DNA of 64,000 nucleotides from Phoronis australis (Eukaryota; Phoronida; Phoronidae). Both the position numbers and the translations under genes were made by a program. Under the pieces are notes generated by a model, which was not told the origin of the DNA, made no database searches, and worked only from the letters and a program-made list of their open reading frames with translations. The DNA lies in the NCBI GenBank assembly GCA_002633005.1, contig NMRA01000807.1:1-64000 (forward strand), read 5' to 3'. This document shows, one piece after another, positions 1 through 11,020 of the stretch (the stretch's first letter is position 1; every line of letters begins with the position of its first letter).

Positions 1-1818
1 AGATTTGCAGTTTCGTGGCTAATTCACCAACATAATCACGTGCACATTACTTTGGCTCACTACTGTAGTATTTTCTTGACTGGAAGTTTACTTTCCACTG
101 AACTTTGGCTGGTTTATGTTCGTGATGTCTGATCAGTTTCCAAGCCACTGGCCGGGATAACGAGTCAATCCGGCCGGCCGCGACGGGCCTGATCGGGCTC
201 CAAGCCACTGGCCAGGATAACAAGCGTTTTGTGTTTAGAACTTAAAAAATCACAAGTCTAAACAACACAGATCTAGGTTCTTCTGTCTGTATCTCACGGA
301 AAATACTTCGAAATTATCTCCGAACAGACCCCAAACTCCTGCTACGGACCTTATTGGCCTGCCGAACTTTGTAGGCTACGGTGTGTCCAAAATACCAATA
401 AATCCGTAAGAGCGAAATAAAACAACACGTTTTTATAAGAACTCGGTGTATTTTTAAGGGTTTTACATTCAAAAGTTTGATGATTTATTGGTGTTAAAAG
501 ATTACTTCAAGCGATAAGCTGACACCAGTAACCCATGTTGTGAACTGCTGAACAGACTGCGTGTGAAACCGATGACGTCATTGGATAATTTCAACACCTC
601 CGTCTGCCGTCAGGTGTCAGGTAACGCAACCGTACGTGTCCTCATGGAGTAGAACTACTCGATCTAAATTGATACAAATTAGGTTGTTTTTTGGGTGGCA
701 TGCTCCTTTAAGTACTGTCGTAGACAATTCGGAATTTGGTGTAAGACCGCGTGATGTAAACAGATGCCTGCCACACTTGCCTTAGACATTTTAGTCCTCT
801 AAAACAAAATAAAGCTCTGTAGACCTTCACAATCCTCAAAAACTTGGGAGAAAATTTGATATCTCCTTACAGAGTCTGCTTAACGGGCAAACGTGACCTT
901 CGCTTCAGGCGAATTATACTACTAAGAAAAGACCACCCATTAAGAACAAAAATATCCAATCAGGGATACAAAGAGTACGATTTTAGTTGAACCGGGTATC
1001 ACTCAAGTGGGACGCCAATGATGTATTGTGAGGTGACAAAGAGAGAGAGGGGGGCCTCTTTGAAATCGCAAAAACAATCCGTAATTAACAGTATGGATTG
1101 TGGTTCCCGAAGGGGCAAAGCTCTTGATCGATAATCGGGAGAGCGCCTGGGACACAGCTAGGGCGACTCTTGAGGTGTTGGGAGGCTTCAGAACTTATTC
1201 GTCTTAATGTGAATTCTGGTTCATACAATATATGAATTAAGCTTGCACTCCAAAAATTGATGGAATTCTTGTTTACGATTGCCGGTACATGTACTTTTTA
1301 GCACCTTCAACCCGTTAGACATGTACACTGTAGGCTACTTAGTCATTAAAAATACCCTACAGTCTCAGTGATTGACACGTGTGAGTGTCATACAAACGAC
1401 TCTCTCTTCACCAACAATGCGTTTCCAATAATAATCTTCAACAGAAGGATAGTTATTGGAAATCTTTGTGGAAAAGGTATCGATATTTTATCGTTTTAAA
1501 ACCATCGGTAACATTTACTTTTCTGTAATTCTCGAGTCATCTTCAAGTGATTCCAACTTCAATGCTCAGATGGCGCTTAGTGGTGTTGACTTTTTCGATA
1601 CAATCTCATATTTTATTGTTAGCCGTATGTCTTACTGTTGCTGTTCTTCACATTAACTTGTTCTGGGGTTTTTTCGAACAATTCGAAATGTCCTCTACTT
1701 CAACTCCGAAGCCATGCCCCTTGCCAAGAGAGGGTTCCGTTTGAAAGGAGGCTACTTCATATGAAAGGCTACATCATGAAACAAACTGTAACGAATGACA
1801 GTTAAATCGAACATCGTG
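1..1818 (+). repeat. Left arm of 1.8 kb long inverted repeat
   Basis: Read against the reverse complement of about 23001-24818, this segment matches almost base for base (roughly 95 percent by eye, with small indels). Base 1 pairs with base 24818, so the repeat reaches the window edge and may continue upstream. Similarity stops near 1818. One visible indel is an extra copy of a short AAGTTTGATGAT-containing segment in the right arm. The arm holds a short GC-rich direct repeat (CAAGCCACTGGCC at about 138 and 200) and a short open frame with a hydrophobic segment, described separately. It could be a segmental inverted duplication, the terminal repeat of a very large mobile element, or an assembly join of two haplotypes. 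Confidence 0.85.
1562..1744 (+). CDS. Short ORF with one hydrophobic segment, in left arm
   Basis: A 60-codon frame from the ATG at 1562. Residues about 8-33 form one strong hydrophobic segment followed by a Ser/Thr/Pro-rich stretch, as at the N-terminus of a type II membrane protein. The right arm holds the same frame (23006-23248) with several amino-acid changes, and one base of length difference near 1725 gives the two copies different C-terminal ends. An overlapping frame (1456-1656) is also open in both arms. No splice donor follows at an obvious place and no family is recognised. It may be a duplicated 5' exon or simply chance open sequence. Confidence 0.2.
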   Translation: MLRWRLVVLTFSIQSHILLLAVCLTVAVLHINLFWGFFEQFEMSSTSTPKPCPLPREGSV

Positions 1819-2242
1819 TGACCAAGAGGTGCCCCAAGGGTTGATTTGGTGTTAGCTAAGTTTTAACACCGGCATTGGCATTGCTCTACGGTCAACTTGT
1901 CGAGTGCTGTTCGAGTCGCCGTCGGCAGAGGCGCTGTCGTTGCTGGTGAAACCAACCGTTTTCCACGAAAGCTGATTTTCAGCGGTCACTCTTATCACAG
2001 TCACGTTTTAGTGCAAGTGACTGAAGTGCAGGACTTGGTTTCTATGTGTTGTTTTTCCGGTCACTTCCACTAAAACTCGTCTACGGTAAGAGTGTCTGTA
2101 GTGACAATGGTTAAAATTATGAGCACTGCTCCAGAAATCGCTTTCGCATTATATCCAGGTTCTCATTCACTCCCTCGTATACAGTCACTAGTAAGACCGA
2201 ACTCAGAACAGTAGGAGACACATTTGTGCTGCGCTCGATTGA
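1819..2242. other. Non-coding stretch
   Basis: No gene, repeat or RNA signal recognised. It begins where the inverted repeat ends. Confidence 0.4.
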
Positions 2243-2320
2243 CTGCCAGTGAAGCCAGGATTCGAACCCTGGTCTCCGAAATGAGAGAGCCCGGAGCTCA
2301 AACAACTGAGCCTCTGGCAG
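2243..2320 (-). tRNA. tRNA-like sequence, probably a pseudogene or SINE head
   Basis: On the minus strand the ends pair as a perfect 7 bp acceptor-like stem (CTGCCAG with CTGGCAG). A D-arm is present (GCTC-AGTTGTTT-GAGC), with a CTCCG/CGGAG stem at the anticodon position, and a T-arm with the box B core GGTTCGAATCC. Total length of 78 nt is right for a tRNA. Against a working tRNA: the anticodon-arm loop is 13 nt when the perfect stem is used, and five extra bases (CTTCA) lie between the T-arm and the acceptor stem. It is best read as a decayed tRNA or a tRNA-derived SINE promoter. Confidence 0.45.
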
Positions 2321-2377
2321 CGGAGAGTTTACATGTAGGTTTCGTGACAAGGACTTTCGTGAGTGGTAAGCATTTTT

Positions 2378-2502
2378 TGCTATGTGTGGGTGGTAAGAGT
2401 GCGCGCCCGTGGTATGTTGGTTTCCATGCCCCCCCCCCCNTGCTATGTGTGGGTGGTAAGAGTGCGCGCCCGTGGTATGTTGGTTTCCATGCCCCCCCCC
2501 CC
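2378..2502. repeat. 62 bp direct duplication flanking a single N
   Basis: The segment from 2378 to the poly-C at 2439 is repeated base for base from 2441 to 2502, with one N at 2440 between the copies. A homopolymer C run ends each copy. This is the pattern left when two overlapping contig ends are placed side by side without merging, so one copy is probably not real. Confidence 0.8.
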
Positions 2503-5370
2503 TCACCCCCGTCTTCCCACGTTGATGCTCGTGTGTCAGTGCCGACCTGTTGATAGCTGCTTTATGCATGCCGCTGTCAATATCTCTAGCAACTAACGGA
2601 TCAGTGTACGCAAGTTTTAGAGGAAATTGCCATTTTTTGTCCAACTAAAAATTTTGAGGGGGCATTATCGATAATGGTGTAGCGTAAGCTCATTTATCCT
2701 GATTTTTTTACATGATCAAATTCTATAAACAAAAATTACATGTAAATAAAAATAAAAGAAAGTGGCTTGATTCCGGTATTTGACAATGGACTTTTATGCA
2801 GTTGTCTATGATCTATAATTTGCGCCAGGATTTTTGATATTTTCAAGGTTACACGATAATTCCTTATCCTTCCTCTTAAAAATGTCAACATTGACAAGTG
2901 CGTGCATGTTTCAGAAGAAATCACCATTCTTTGTCCAAATGACCACTCCATTTAGGTACTTTTTCTGTCCCGATGTAGGGAAATAATTTTGACTCCATTA
3001 ACTCTAATTTTCATGCATAATTGGATCCTAATTAGAGCAAATTACTAGTTATTTTTTAGACTTGCAAATCCCTAAAGTTAAATACCATGTGATAATTTCC
3101 TGAACACTACTGTTTTCTCCCAAAGTATACAAAAAGCGATGTAAAAATTTTTCGGTGTGCTCGACATGTTATTTTATTCTGAAACATATTGACAATAAAT
3201 ATTGTGGACTTCGAGATCGTCGTTGTTATGGTTGTCGTCTTTGGTGTAATTTTCTTCGTTGTTCATAGTCTTCACTTCTTTAATCTTGGCACCAAGTGTT
3301 GCTCCTAAGAGCGCTTTCATTTTTTTCTGAGCGCGCGTTATCATGATGTCGGTCACATTGGACGTCTTAGTATTTCATATATGAACTCGGCCCACGGTAA
3401 CCCCGGAAATAGCATTCGTCTTTTGACAGTCGATAAATTATTCTTATGTCGAAATCATACATATACACGAACGTTATTAATGCCAGTGTTAAGAAAACAA
3501 CCAAGTGTTTTATAAGACTTTATTAAAGCGCAACTAAGCCAGTAGTTAAATTTCAGATGGCATGTTTTCTGACTAAAATGGCCTATCGTCTCTAGAAATA
3601 GCATCGGTGAATGCGTAGATCAATAATTGACGAGAGGCTTCTTACAAGCCGAAATAGCGCACCTACGTGCCTTAAACTCAAGACAACCCAGTGTTCATCT
3701 CTATGTTTTGAAGACAAGATAAAATTAAGAATTTAATAATTTGATTTAAAAGTAAATTAAGATTAAAGAAATGCACGTCAAATAAGCAATAAACAGAACA
3801 ATAGCTAAATCACGATGTGTGTTCTTTGATTGCACTGCAATCAGGGCGCAAGAAAAGCTGCTGGTAATATCATGTGCTTCGCTTGAAATACATTACGATA
3901 TCTTACGAAGACTTGCGCGTTCTTGGCCTTTTAAGTTTCTCGCATCTACAAAACGCAATTCAGCTTCGCACACCAACATAAACAAAATCAACACACAAAA
4001 TTTCAGTCTATATAAGGTAAAAGCACAAAAATGAACCACTCTTTTCGTGACATATCGCACAAGGGCGAGTGAAAACTAAAAACTCGACAAGCGTTTTGGC
4101 CTGCGCAATTGTCACCCTAGTACGACTAACTTTTATAAAAGACTATGTATAACAAGAGTCACCCTAGTACCACTAACTTTTTATAAAAGACTATGTATAA
4201 CAAGAGTTGTTCAAGCTGTTACATCATAAACATTTGAAAGTGTTTCGATGAGCATTTCCACTGAAACCTTGAACTTGGAGGTAGTGTCCCAGAAATATTC
4301 TGACAATATCGCTTTCATGAATGTTTTGGGGCCCACTTAAACTTTTACTCCCAGAGTCAGCAGTTACACTTTGCAATAATGTAATTGATAAATGTGGCCG
4401 TAATACGATTCGAATTCAGATTCAACCATAACTGAGCTCATGACACAGTGGAATGTGTTCGTGTCCCTTCTAATGGTAAGGTGATTAGATATTTCCAATC
4501 CATACTGCGTACATGATACAATATCTAAAGCCAATATTCATGATTTTGTGGACGCTCAGAATCCACACAATCGGCAGAATCTAAACATTTCTATTAAAAA
4601 TAACGGCCAACTTCTAAGTCATGATAAACATAATCTGATACAGTGTATTACTTCAAATATAGGTACTTACTACACAGTGCCAGTAAAGCATTTTAACAAG
4701 AAAGCGATTTGGTAGTCTCGACAAAACAATGAATTCGAATGTGCTCATCTTGCAAGAAACTCTTGAGCTTCGAGTCTTCGATAACTAAGCATGGACCGAT
4801 CAAGTATTGAAATTCAATATGCAGCCGCAAGCGATCACAAATAAGGTCTGTCACGTATTCAGGACATTAGGGCAGTCTGGACAGATAAAGTACGGCAAAA
4901 CTTGCTTAGGTAAATATTAGGTTCGCTGCTTTTATTTTCGTGTCTCATAAAAGTCACTCGAGACATTCAAAAAGGTACAACATGCAATTGAAATCGTTGA
5001 GCAGCAACTGAATAAATACCTGTCTCAAAAATCTACAGAAAACGAGAGATATAAAAAACAATTTGAAATGTTGAAATAAGCGTGCAGATCTGATTACAGC
5101 TCAGAATGGAAAGAAATCTCACCAAATGGCCTCGTTTTCGACATGTTCACCAGGCTCTAATGCAAAATGAAATTGGGGCTGGATACGATACAATGGCATA
5201 TATTAGACAATTGCATTCACTCTAAACGGCAACTTGAAGCGCAATAAACCAAAGAAGTAGAGTAAAGTACGTGGATAAACACGTTCCAAGGGACATTGCT
5301 TAAAGAAACTCTAACTTAAAAATGTTGATTCTAGCACGAGCCCGTTGTGGTTCAGATCGATTTATCAATT
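2503..5370. other. Non-coding stretch
   Basis: Apart from a short tandem duplication at 4111-4205, no coding, RNA or transposon signal is recognised. The open frames here are short and have no family features. Confidence 0.4.
4111..4205 (+). repeat. Tandem duplication, about 47 bp x2
   Basis: Two nearly identical units starting GTCACCCTAGTAC at 4111 and 4158. They differ by one substitution and one T in a T run. Confidence 0.9.
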
Positions 5371-5589
5371 TCAGTCAAACATGGCCTGGCACAAAATCAT
5401 GGAGGTGACCTTGCCGCAACAGCGGAAATTATGCATCATATATTCGGCATGTTTTTGCTGAGAGTCGTCATGACTGAAGCCTGCCTCTAGAATATCACAT
5501 GGTTGACCATTAACCAACTCGAATGCGGTCACGCAAAGAGCAAATAGCATAAAGCACACGATTGCGACACGTAGACAAAAAATTCCCAT
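5371..5589 (-). CDS. Candidate small secreted cysteine peptide
   Basis: A 72-codon ATG frame on the same strand as, and about 90 bp downstream of, the Ig gene. Residues 1-28 read as a signal peptide (hydrophobic core FMLFALCVTAF, small residues before a likely cut after Gly28). The remaining 44 residues hold four cysteines (31, 57, 58, 67), an even number that could form two disulfides. The spacing is not that of insulin-type A chains, and no family is recognised. It could be an independent short gene, an ORF in the Ig gene's 3' UTR, or chance. No intron is required, and no clear poly(A) signal was seen after the stop. Confidence 0.3.
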   Translation of the reverse strand: MGIFCLRVAIVCFMLFALCVTAFELVNGQPCDILEAGFSHDDSQQKHAEYMMHNFRCCGKVTSMILCQAMFD

Positions 5590-5679
5590 ATAAAAATCCA
5601 GCTAAATATATGAACCAAATTGTCCTATTAAAATATTAAAAAATATGGCACATATGACTCGTTGCTTAGAATGTATACT

Positions 5680-6924
5680 TCACTCTTTGTTGGCAAGTAA
5701 AGAAATAACACACAGCGTAGCTAAAGTTGCCAAGTTGAATGTCAGCTGTGACGAATCGTCAGTCAACTCGCCCGTGTTATCTCTCTGCAGCACAATTCTT
5801 TTTTTTCCGTAACCGTATTTGCTTTCAACGTGCAACGTATAAGAATTGAAGTCATCTGGTTTGATGTTATTAATTTCTAAAGTTGAGCGAAAGGCCGTCA
5901 GATCGTCAGAATGTTTTTCCGTTTCCTTTACATAGAAACGCCCGCTGAAACGGTCACCAGGTTTCAATATGTTCTCTGATTTTCCTTGAACCATCACCCA
6001 CCAAATTTGGTCAAAATGTCCTTTCACGTCACATGTCAATTTAGCGGATTTGCCCAATTTCGCCAGGACCGTCGGTTTGTCACACACGATAGAAGGCGGA
6101 AGACGCAAACGAAACTCGATTTTTTCTTGCAAGTAAAGGGTACCTCCATACCGTGACTCGCAGACCGCCATTTTACCATTCATTTTTGAAATATCAGGCT
6201 CAACGATTGATGTTGAGACTTGTCGCTTCCACACCTTGTAGCCCGTCTTGTGGCCTACCCATGCATGTTTCACACGTACAGCTTTAGGGGACGATTCGCC
6301 GTCTCCGACTCTAATGACAATAGTGCTATCTGGCTCCCCACCCATGTTCACGCATGTCAAGTTCACTCGGTGGTCTGGATTTGCTTCGTATATCTGAACT
6401 CCACTCTGGTCACTTTCTATTTTTGTAAGATTTCCTTCGGTGCTCGCCACGTCAAAAGTTAAATTGTATGGGTGAGTTTTAACAACGATTTCCACGGTCG
6501 AAGAATTCAGTGTCACGTCCTCTGTTGGCTTATAAAGGCAACGATAAAAACCGGCGTCACTTTGACGCATATTAAGGATCGAAATCTCCGTTGTAGTGAT
6601 GAACGTACCTCCAGCGCCGTTATTATCATTTACATCCGGAATTATATTCCCATCGCCAGTGAAATGATTACCTTTATTTTTGTGTTTGTTAAGATCGAGC
6701 CATCCGCTTGCCTCGTCTTGCTTCTTCTGTATACCGTATACACTTGTTCCACTTGGTCTCCACAAGTTGCCCGTATTGCCAATGCCAACGTTCAGACTGC
6801 AAGTCAGTTTCAAGGTTTGTCTTTCTATGATTACAGTCGAGCTAGATGTCATGCTCATTGTGGGCTCCTGTGACATTGCCTGACAAGCCATTGTCACCAA
6901 CACGCAAATCAAGCCAACCGACAT
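5680..6924 (-). CDS. Intronless Ig-superfamily surface protein, three Ig domains
   Basis: The ATG at 6924 (context ACAATGT) gives 414 residues; the frame extends 14 codons further upstream but without another ATG. Residues 1-18 form a signal peptide. Ig domain 1 has Cys42 and Cys129 with the F-strand signature DAGFYRC. Domain 2 has Cys191 and Cys255. Domain 3 begins with Cys298 and a WW pair, but the second cysteine is replaced by Leu364 (SYTLHVES). Four N-glycosylation sequons are visible (about 140, 154, 165, 188). The last 20 residues are hydrophobic with no cytoplasmic tail, which suggests a GPI-anchor signal or a short tail anchor. Cell adhesion or recognition at the surface is inferred from the fold only. 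Animal Ig genes usually have introns between domains, so the single exon suggests a retrocopy. A broken copy lies at about 16848-17255. Confidence 0.75.
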   Translation of the reverse strand: MSVGLICVLVTMACQAMSQEPTMSMTSSSTVIIERQTLKLTCSLNVGIGNTGNLWRPSGTSVYGIQKKQDEASGWLDLNKHKNKGNHFTGDGNIIPDVNDNNGAGGTFITTTEISILNMRQSDAGFYRCLYKPTEDVTLNSSTVEIVVKTHPYNLTFDVASTEGNLTKIESDQSGVQIYEANPDHRVNLTCVNMGGEPDSTIVIRVGDGESSPKAVRVKHAWVGHKTGYKVWKRQVSTSIVEPDISKMNGKMAVCESRYGGTLYLQEKIEFRLRLPPSIVCDKPTVLAKLGKSAKLTCDVKGHFDQIWWVMVQGKSENILKPGDRFSGRFYVKETEKHSDDLTAFRSTLEINNIKPDDFNSYTLHVESKYGYGKKRIVLQRDNTGELTDDSSQLTFNLATLATLCVISLLANKE

Positions 6925-9461
6925 TGTGGCGATATCTTTCTGGTCACAAAAATCGAGCGGTGTCACATAAAATGATCAGCAGTCGTTTCGAAAGCCTGTG
7001 ACCTGGATTTGAATCAAAAACTCACCTTCAAGTGACGTCACAACGTCTGTGAGCTGCTTAACGGTCACAGGTAAACACCTATTGTTGCCACCTGGCGGAA
7101 CAATGAATACGACGGGTCGTGAAATGACCTGCTCCAAATAACTTGCTAGATGATGAATCATGACCTATGATGGCGATTGAAGTAGAGCTAGAAGATGTAG
7201 CTCTGTTTCATCGATTTCCCGTCCATTAATTAGCCTACATTCTCTTAGGGTTGAAACACACAAGCCATGTTAAATTTTCGGAACATTTAGCATAATGCTT
7301 TTGCAATAAGGCCGTTAATCCGGCTAGGATGATACTTACATACTTGGCGAGGTGCGTTTACTTGACGTGCCGCTCAAATAGGTAAGTCACCACCAGATCA
7401 ATTTTCTACGAAAGTGTGTCGTTCCGATTGCCACGGTTTCATTTTTCGAGTTGAAACTCCACGATCAAATTCCATTTTCAACTCAGACCTCTAGAGAAGG
7501 GTTTCGTAATAGTCGGTTTGTTGAGACGATCATAGTCCAACGGATTTTTAAGTCAAACAAATGAGCTTCCTGTTAATTTAAAGCCCTAGAAAAAGAAATG
7601 TTATTTCGACCGGCGTTTCATCACCGAGTCCCGACAACAGTCCTTTCAAAAGGGATGAGTTTCCTAATTTACCAGCAACACGATCGACACACTGATACAG
7701 AGCATTAATCTAATTTAGAAGAGACGGAAAATACACACTTTCTGCGTCCATCGCAGCTTGCGGTAGGGTGGCTTAGGTGTAGATTCCTTCTGAAATTTAG
7801 ACAAACAACCATATATTCGTGTATTGTTTATTCATACACCGTGTTTTTGTAAAAACAAAATATATCTTGTATAGCAATAAGCTGAATCTGCTAGTACTAG
7901 TCTGACTCAACACAGACACTTGAACAGTAGGCCTTATAGACAGCGGGCTGTTCATAACTCCTTGGGTCCTCGGCCATTCTTGATAAGGTATCTACTAAAA
8001 TACCGTAAGGCAAAAATGTATAGTTGATTATGGTCTCTTTTTGAAAATCCAGGCGCTGGTGGGGTATTTTTAGTTGCTCACTTTTTCAAAAATGAAAATC
8101 CATTTGAAACGAGAAAAAATGATGACGAATTTTTTACTCATCGCGTGTCCATCGTGGCGTTTTATACCTTGCTTATCCTTGTTTACATATCTATTTGTTG
8201 TACCTTTTCAAATCAAACTGGTCTGGAAAGAGACCACAACTATTGAATTAGGTTTTCATGGCCTAACCATCGTTTGAGAGACTGGAAACGAAAATCGTCA
8301 CATTGTATGAAATTGTCCTTGTCATAAATCACCCTTTCGGTTAGATTTAGTTATTTTTTCGTTTCTGTAACTGACTCCCAGATTAAGAATTAAAACTGTA
8401 GGGAATCTGTCACACCCATCTGATCAGCCCCTGACATGTTGATGTATTTGAGTAAAAAAAAAACTCAAACGCAGACTAGAAATGTATTCTACGACAAACG
8501 ATGAGAATAAAACCAAACGAAAATATCTTCAGCCTCGATTTGGTACTAGATGTTGAGTACTTCAAATTCGGATGGAGATTGAAATATTAATTTGACAACG
8601 ATAAGGGAGACCTATCAGTGTCAAAATCGTCACATAATGAAAGTAATAGGTCGAGACTGGAAATTGGGCCAAAAGTGATAAATGAAACTAAGTAAATACA
8701 ACAATTTTGCTCCAATAAAAACTAAAACTGGTTTTCCTTTAGGCTTACATATTTTTGGATTCTCAGCAAAATACGACTGATTTTGTCAAAAACAAAATGG
8801 AAAATTGTAAAGATCTCACAAATGAGTTTCAAATATGAATTTGCTGCTTATAAATCATTCAGAGAAACACATTGAGATAACAAGATAGTGAAGTCAGGTT
8901 TATCACTTTTTATCTAAACGTGCCCTAGAGTCCCGGGAGGACCCTAGTCGGGGAGTGCTGTGTGCTGCTAAAATTATCCCTGCTAACCATTGAAATGTGC
9001 TGGTCAAGCCTTTTTCCAGGTAGAAACTGTTATTAATGAGTTCTATATTAAGAATAGCCTATTCTATTTTCTTTACCAGCAAGAACATAGGAATAATCAG
9101 CGAGTAAAAAACGCTTCAGAGCTTATTGTTGTTATACAACCATAACTTGCGAATTTAAAAAGGCGCAGCCGCGCAAGTTCTCATTGCTTGCGACTCGAGT
9201 TTCCAGGGAATGGAAATGGAATCCAATAAGAGTACAGATAATTATGGGACCGATTTTAAGAGAATAGAGGACCTAATTCGATTTTTGTGAAATACTGCTT
9301 TTAGAGTCTAGTTCAAGATTTGTTTTCACCAAGTGACCTTTGGCTTATTTTATCTGATTGGACAACTGGGTCGCTGAAAATAGTAACGCATTTGATTAGC
9401 ATCGTGTAACTTAACAGCTATTTACGGAAGTTAAAAATAAATCTTCAAAATTGTAGGAGAC
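6925..9461. other. Non-coding stretch upstream of the Ig gene
   Basis: Would contain the promoter of the minus-strand Ig gene. No convincing TATA box or other gene was found. Confidence 0.35.
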
Positions 9462-9655
9462 ACATGACCTTTACACCAGGTGACCTCTTCCGGTGCATTA
9501 TAGGATATGAAAATATGACTTATCAAATTTTGTTACTACTGTCATTAGGCCTCAAATTTGCTCGGAAGAAGAAGAAGAATAACCGCAAGAATAATCGTGG
9601 CCCATTTCATGAAACTTTTCTGTCTCAACTTGTACTTAATTTGGGTCTGAACTAA
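9462..9655 (-). repeat. Diverged copy of the 54.3 kb MITE-like family
   Basis: Contains TGACCTCTTCCGGTGCA followed by TATAGGATATGA and, further on, a GAAGAAGAAGAATAA tract. These are the reverse complement of parts of 54360-54550 in the same order. Borders are unclear and the terminal ACTCTGCGCG motif was not found here. Confidence 0.5.
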
Positions 9656-9688
9656 GACAATTTTTTTTTGTTCAAGACCAAAAATGTA

Positions 9689-9730
9689 TGGTGGTTTGTA
9701 ACATTTTAAGACTTGTGTTACAAACCACCA
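9689..9730. repeat. Perfect 14 bp hairpin
   Basis: TGGTGGTTTGTAAC at 9689 pairs perfectly with GTTACAAACCACCA at 9717, with a 14-base loop. Outer bases GTATG/CATAC could extend the stem after a bulge. It may be the tip of a small foldback element. Confidence 0.7.
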
Positions 9731-10891
9731 ATTGCATACTTTCAATATATTAGCCAACAGCTAATACTAGTATGCACCGTTTTTACCTATTTGCATTTAA
9801 CAATGTCAGAAACAATAGACTATAACAGAAAGATAACGATATCGAAATTATCGGTAATTCGGATCTTCAAGTGCCATAGTAGCGTCCTGTAAATTATTTA
9901 CCCAAATATAAGTCACAATACATTCGAATAATCCCCAAGGATTCATTTTGTAAGAAAATTTATTCTAAACGTAACATTTATATACAGCAACTTACATACT
10001 TAACAAAAACATTTCTTACTTTCAAACTGGCGCCCACAAATTTAGAGAGTAGTCACAACAAAACTATTTGACGTCCTGAATCAGGGAACACAGAGAACAC
10101 ATTTTGCACATTGAAACGTGACCCGAAGCCGATATAGGAGTATAAAGATGTTACTAGTTATTCTTAACTTACATTTTTGGAAGGCGTAACTCAGAGCGTG
10201 TACTTGCGCTATAGAAAGATCCGTCAGTCAAAGTGATCGTTGCACTGAATTCCCAAGCATGACTTTTGCGACTGACTAAAATCCCATACTCTAAGACATA
10301 ACGTGCCACAGCGGGAGTGAAAGCCGTGTTGCCGCAACCGCCGCGAACAAAGAGCCACCGGTTTCCCTTTTATCCATAGTCTTTGTACACAAATCATCGT
10401 AAAATATATTTAATTCATGTTTTTCAATAATCTTGCATCGTATTTCATTTCCTTGTACATGAACTTTTTTCTGTTGTTAGCTTTGTTGTTCTTCTTAATT
10501 GTTATTATCTATTTAATTTATTGTTACTCCGTGGTCAGCTATTAGCGGCCCGTGCTTTTGCTGGCCACCCAGTCACGTAACACTTTATGTTTTTATATGA
10601 TTTAAAAAATAACATTTGTCTCCCTCTCTCTACCTCTCCCTCTCCCCCCCCTCCCCCCTCCCCCATATTTTTCAGGGTGAACCCCTGCGCAATTTTTTCG
10701 AGGGGGTTACTNCAAAGAGACTACAGCAGCTCCCCTCCCCCCAACCAGTCGATACCAATGATACTACTAGCCAACGTGCGGTAATCCCGATTGACTTTAA
10801 CGTCACGCATTGCATTGTGGGAAATCGAGACAGCCCTGTAACTAAAATAGATCTCAGTTTATGTACTGGGTTGTCTGCTTAGATTTCTGTA
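9731..10891. other. Non-coding stretch with CT-rich tract and single N
   Basis: Holds a strongly polypyrimidine tract at about 10616-10665 and one N at 10712. No gene recognised. Confidence 0.4.
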
Positions 10892-11020
10892 AAGGTTGGT
10901 GGTTTTACTTGCTGTGTGCCCGGTTGTTTCAAGAACAATAAAGGGGTCAAGCACTTATCCTTCTATACATTTATTCAGGACATAAACTTAAGTCAAAAGC
11001 ATCGGACGGCAAGGAGATAA
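10892..11020 (+). pseudogene. THAP-domain fragment (transposase N-terminus relic)
   Basis: A 42-codon open stretch with no start codon reads [16 protein letters not shown] then LSFYTF. This matches the start of a THAP zinc finger (C-x4-C, then basic residues, then hydrophobic-F-x-F). The domain ends at a stop before the conserved Trp and the C-x2-H pair, so it is truncated. About 1 kb downstream on the same strand lies a second relic (11987-12495), and the two may be parts of one decayed THAP-type transposon gene. No terminal repeats were found around them. Confidence 0.55.

Noticed and set aside
2117-2644. 175-codon minus ORF
   Set aside because: Runs through a single N, a false duplication and a tRNA-like sequence; the repeated protein segment is the duplicated DNA.
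5371-5589. Insulin-family peptide
   Set aside because: The CC pair is there, but the C-x3-C spacing of an A chain and a B-chain block are missing.
6220-6883. Plus-strand ORFs opposite the Ig gene
   Set aside because: Antisense shadows of the intact Ig frame; no domain of their own.
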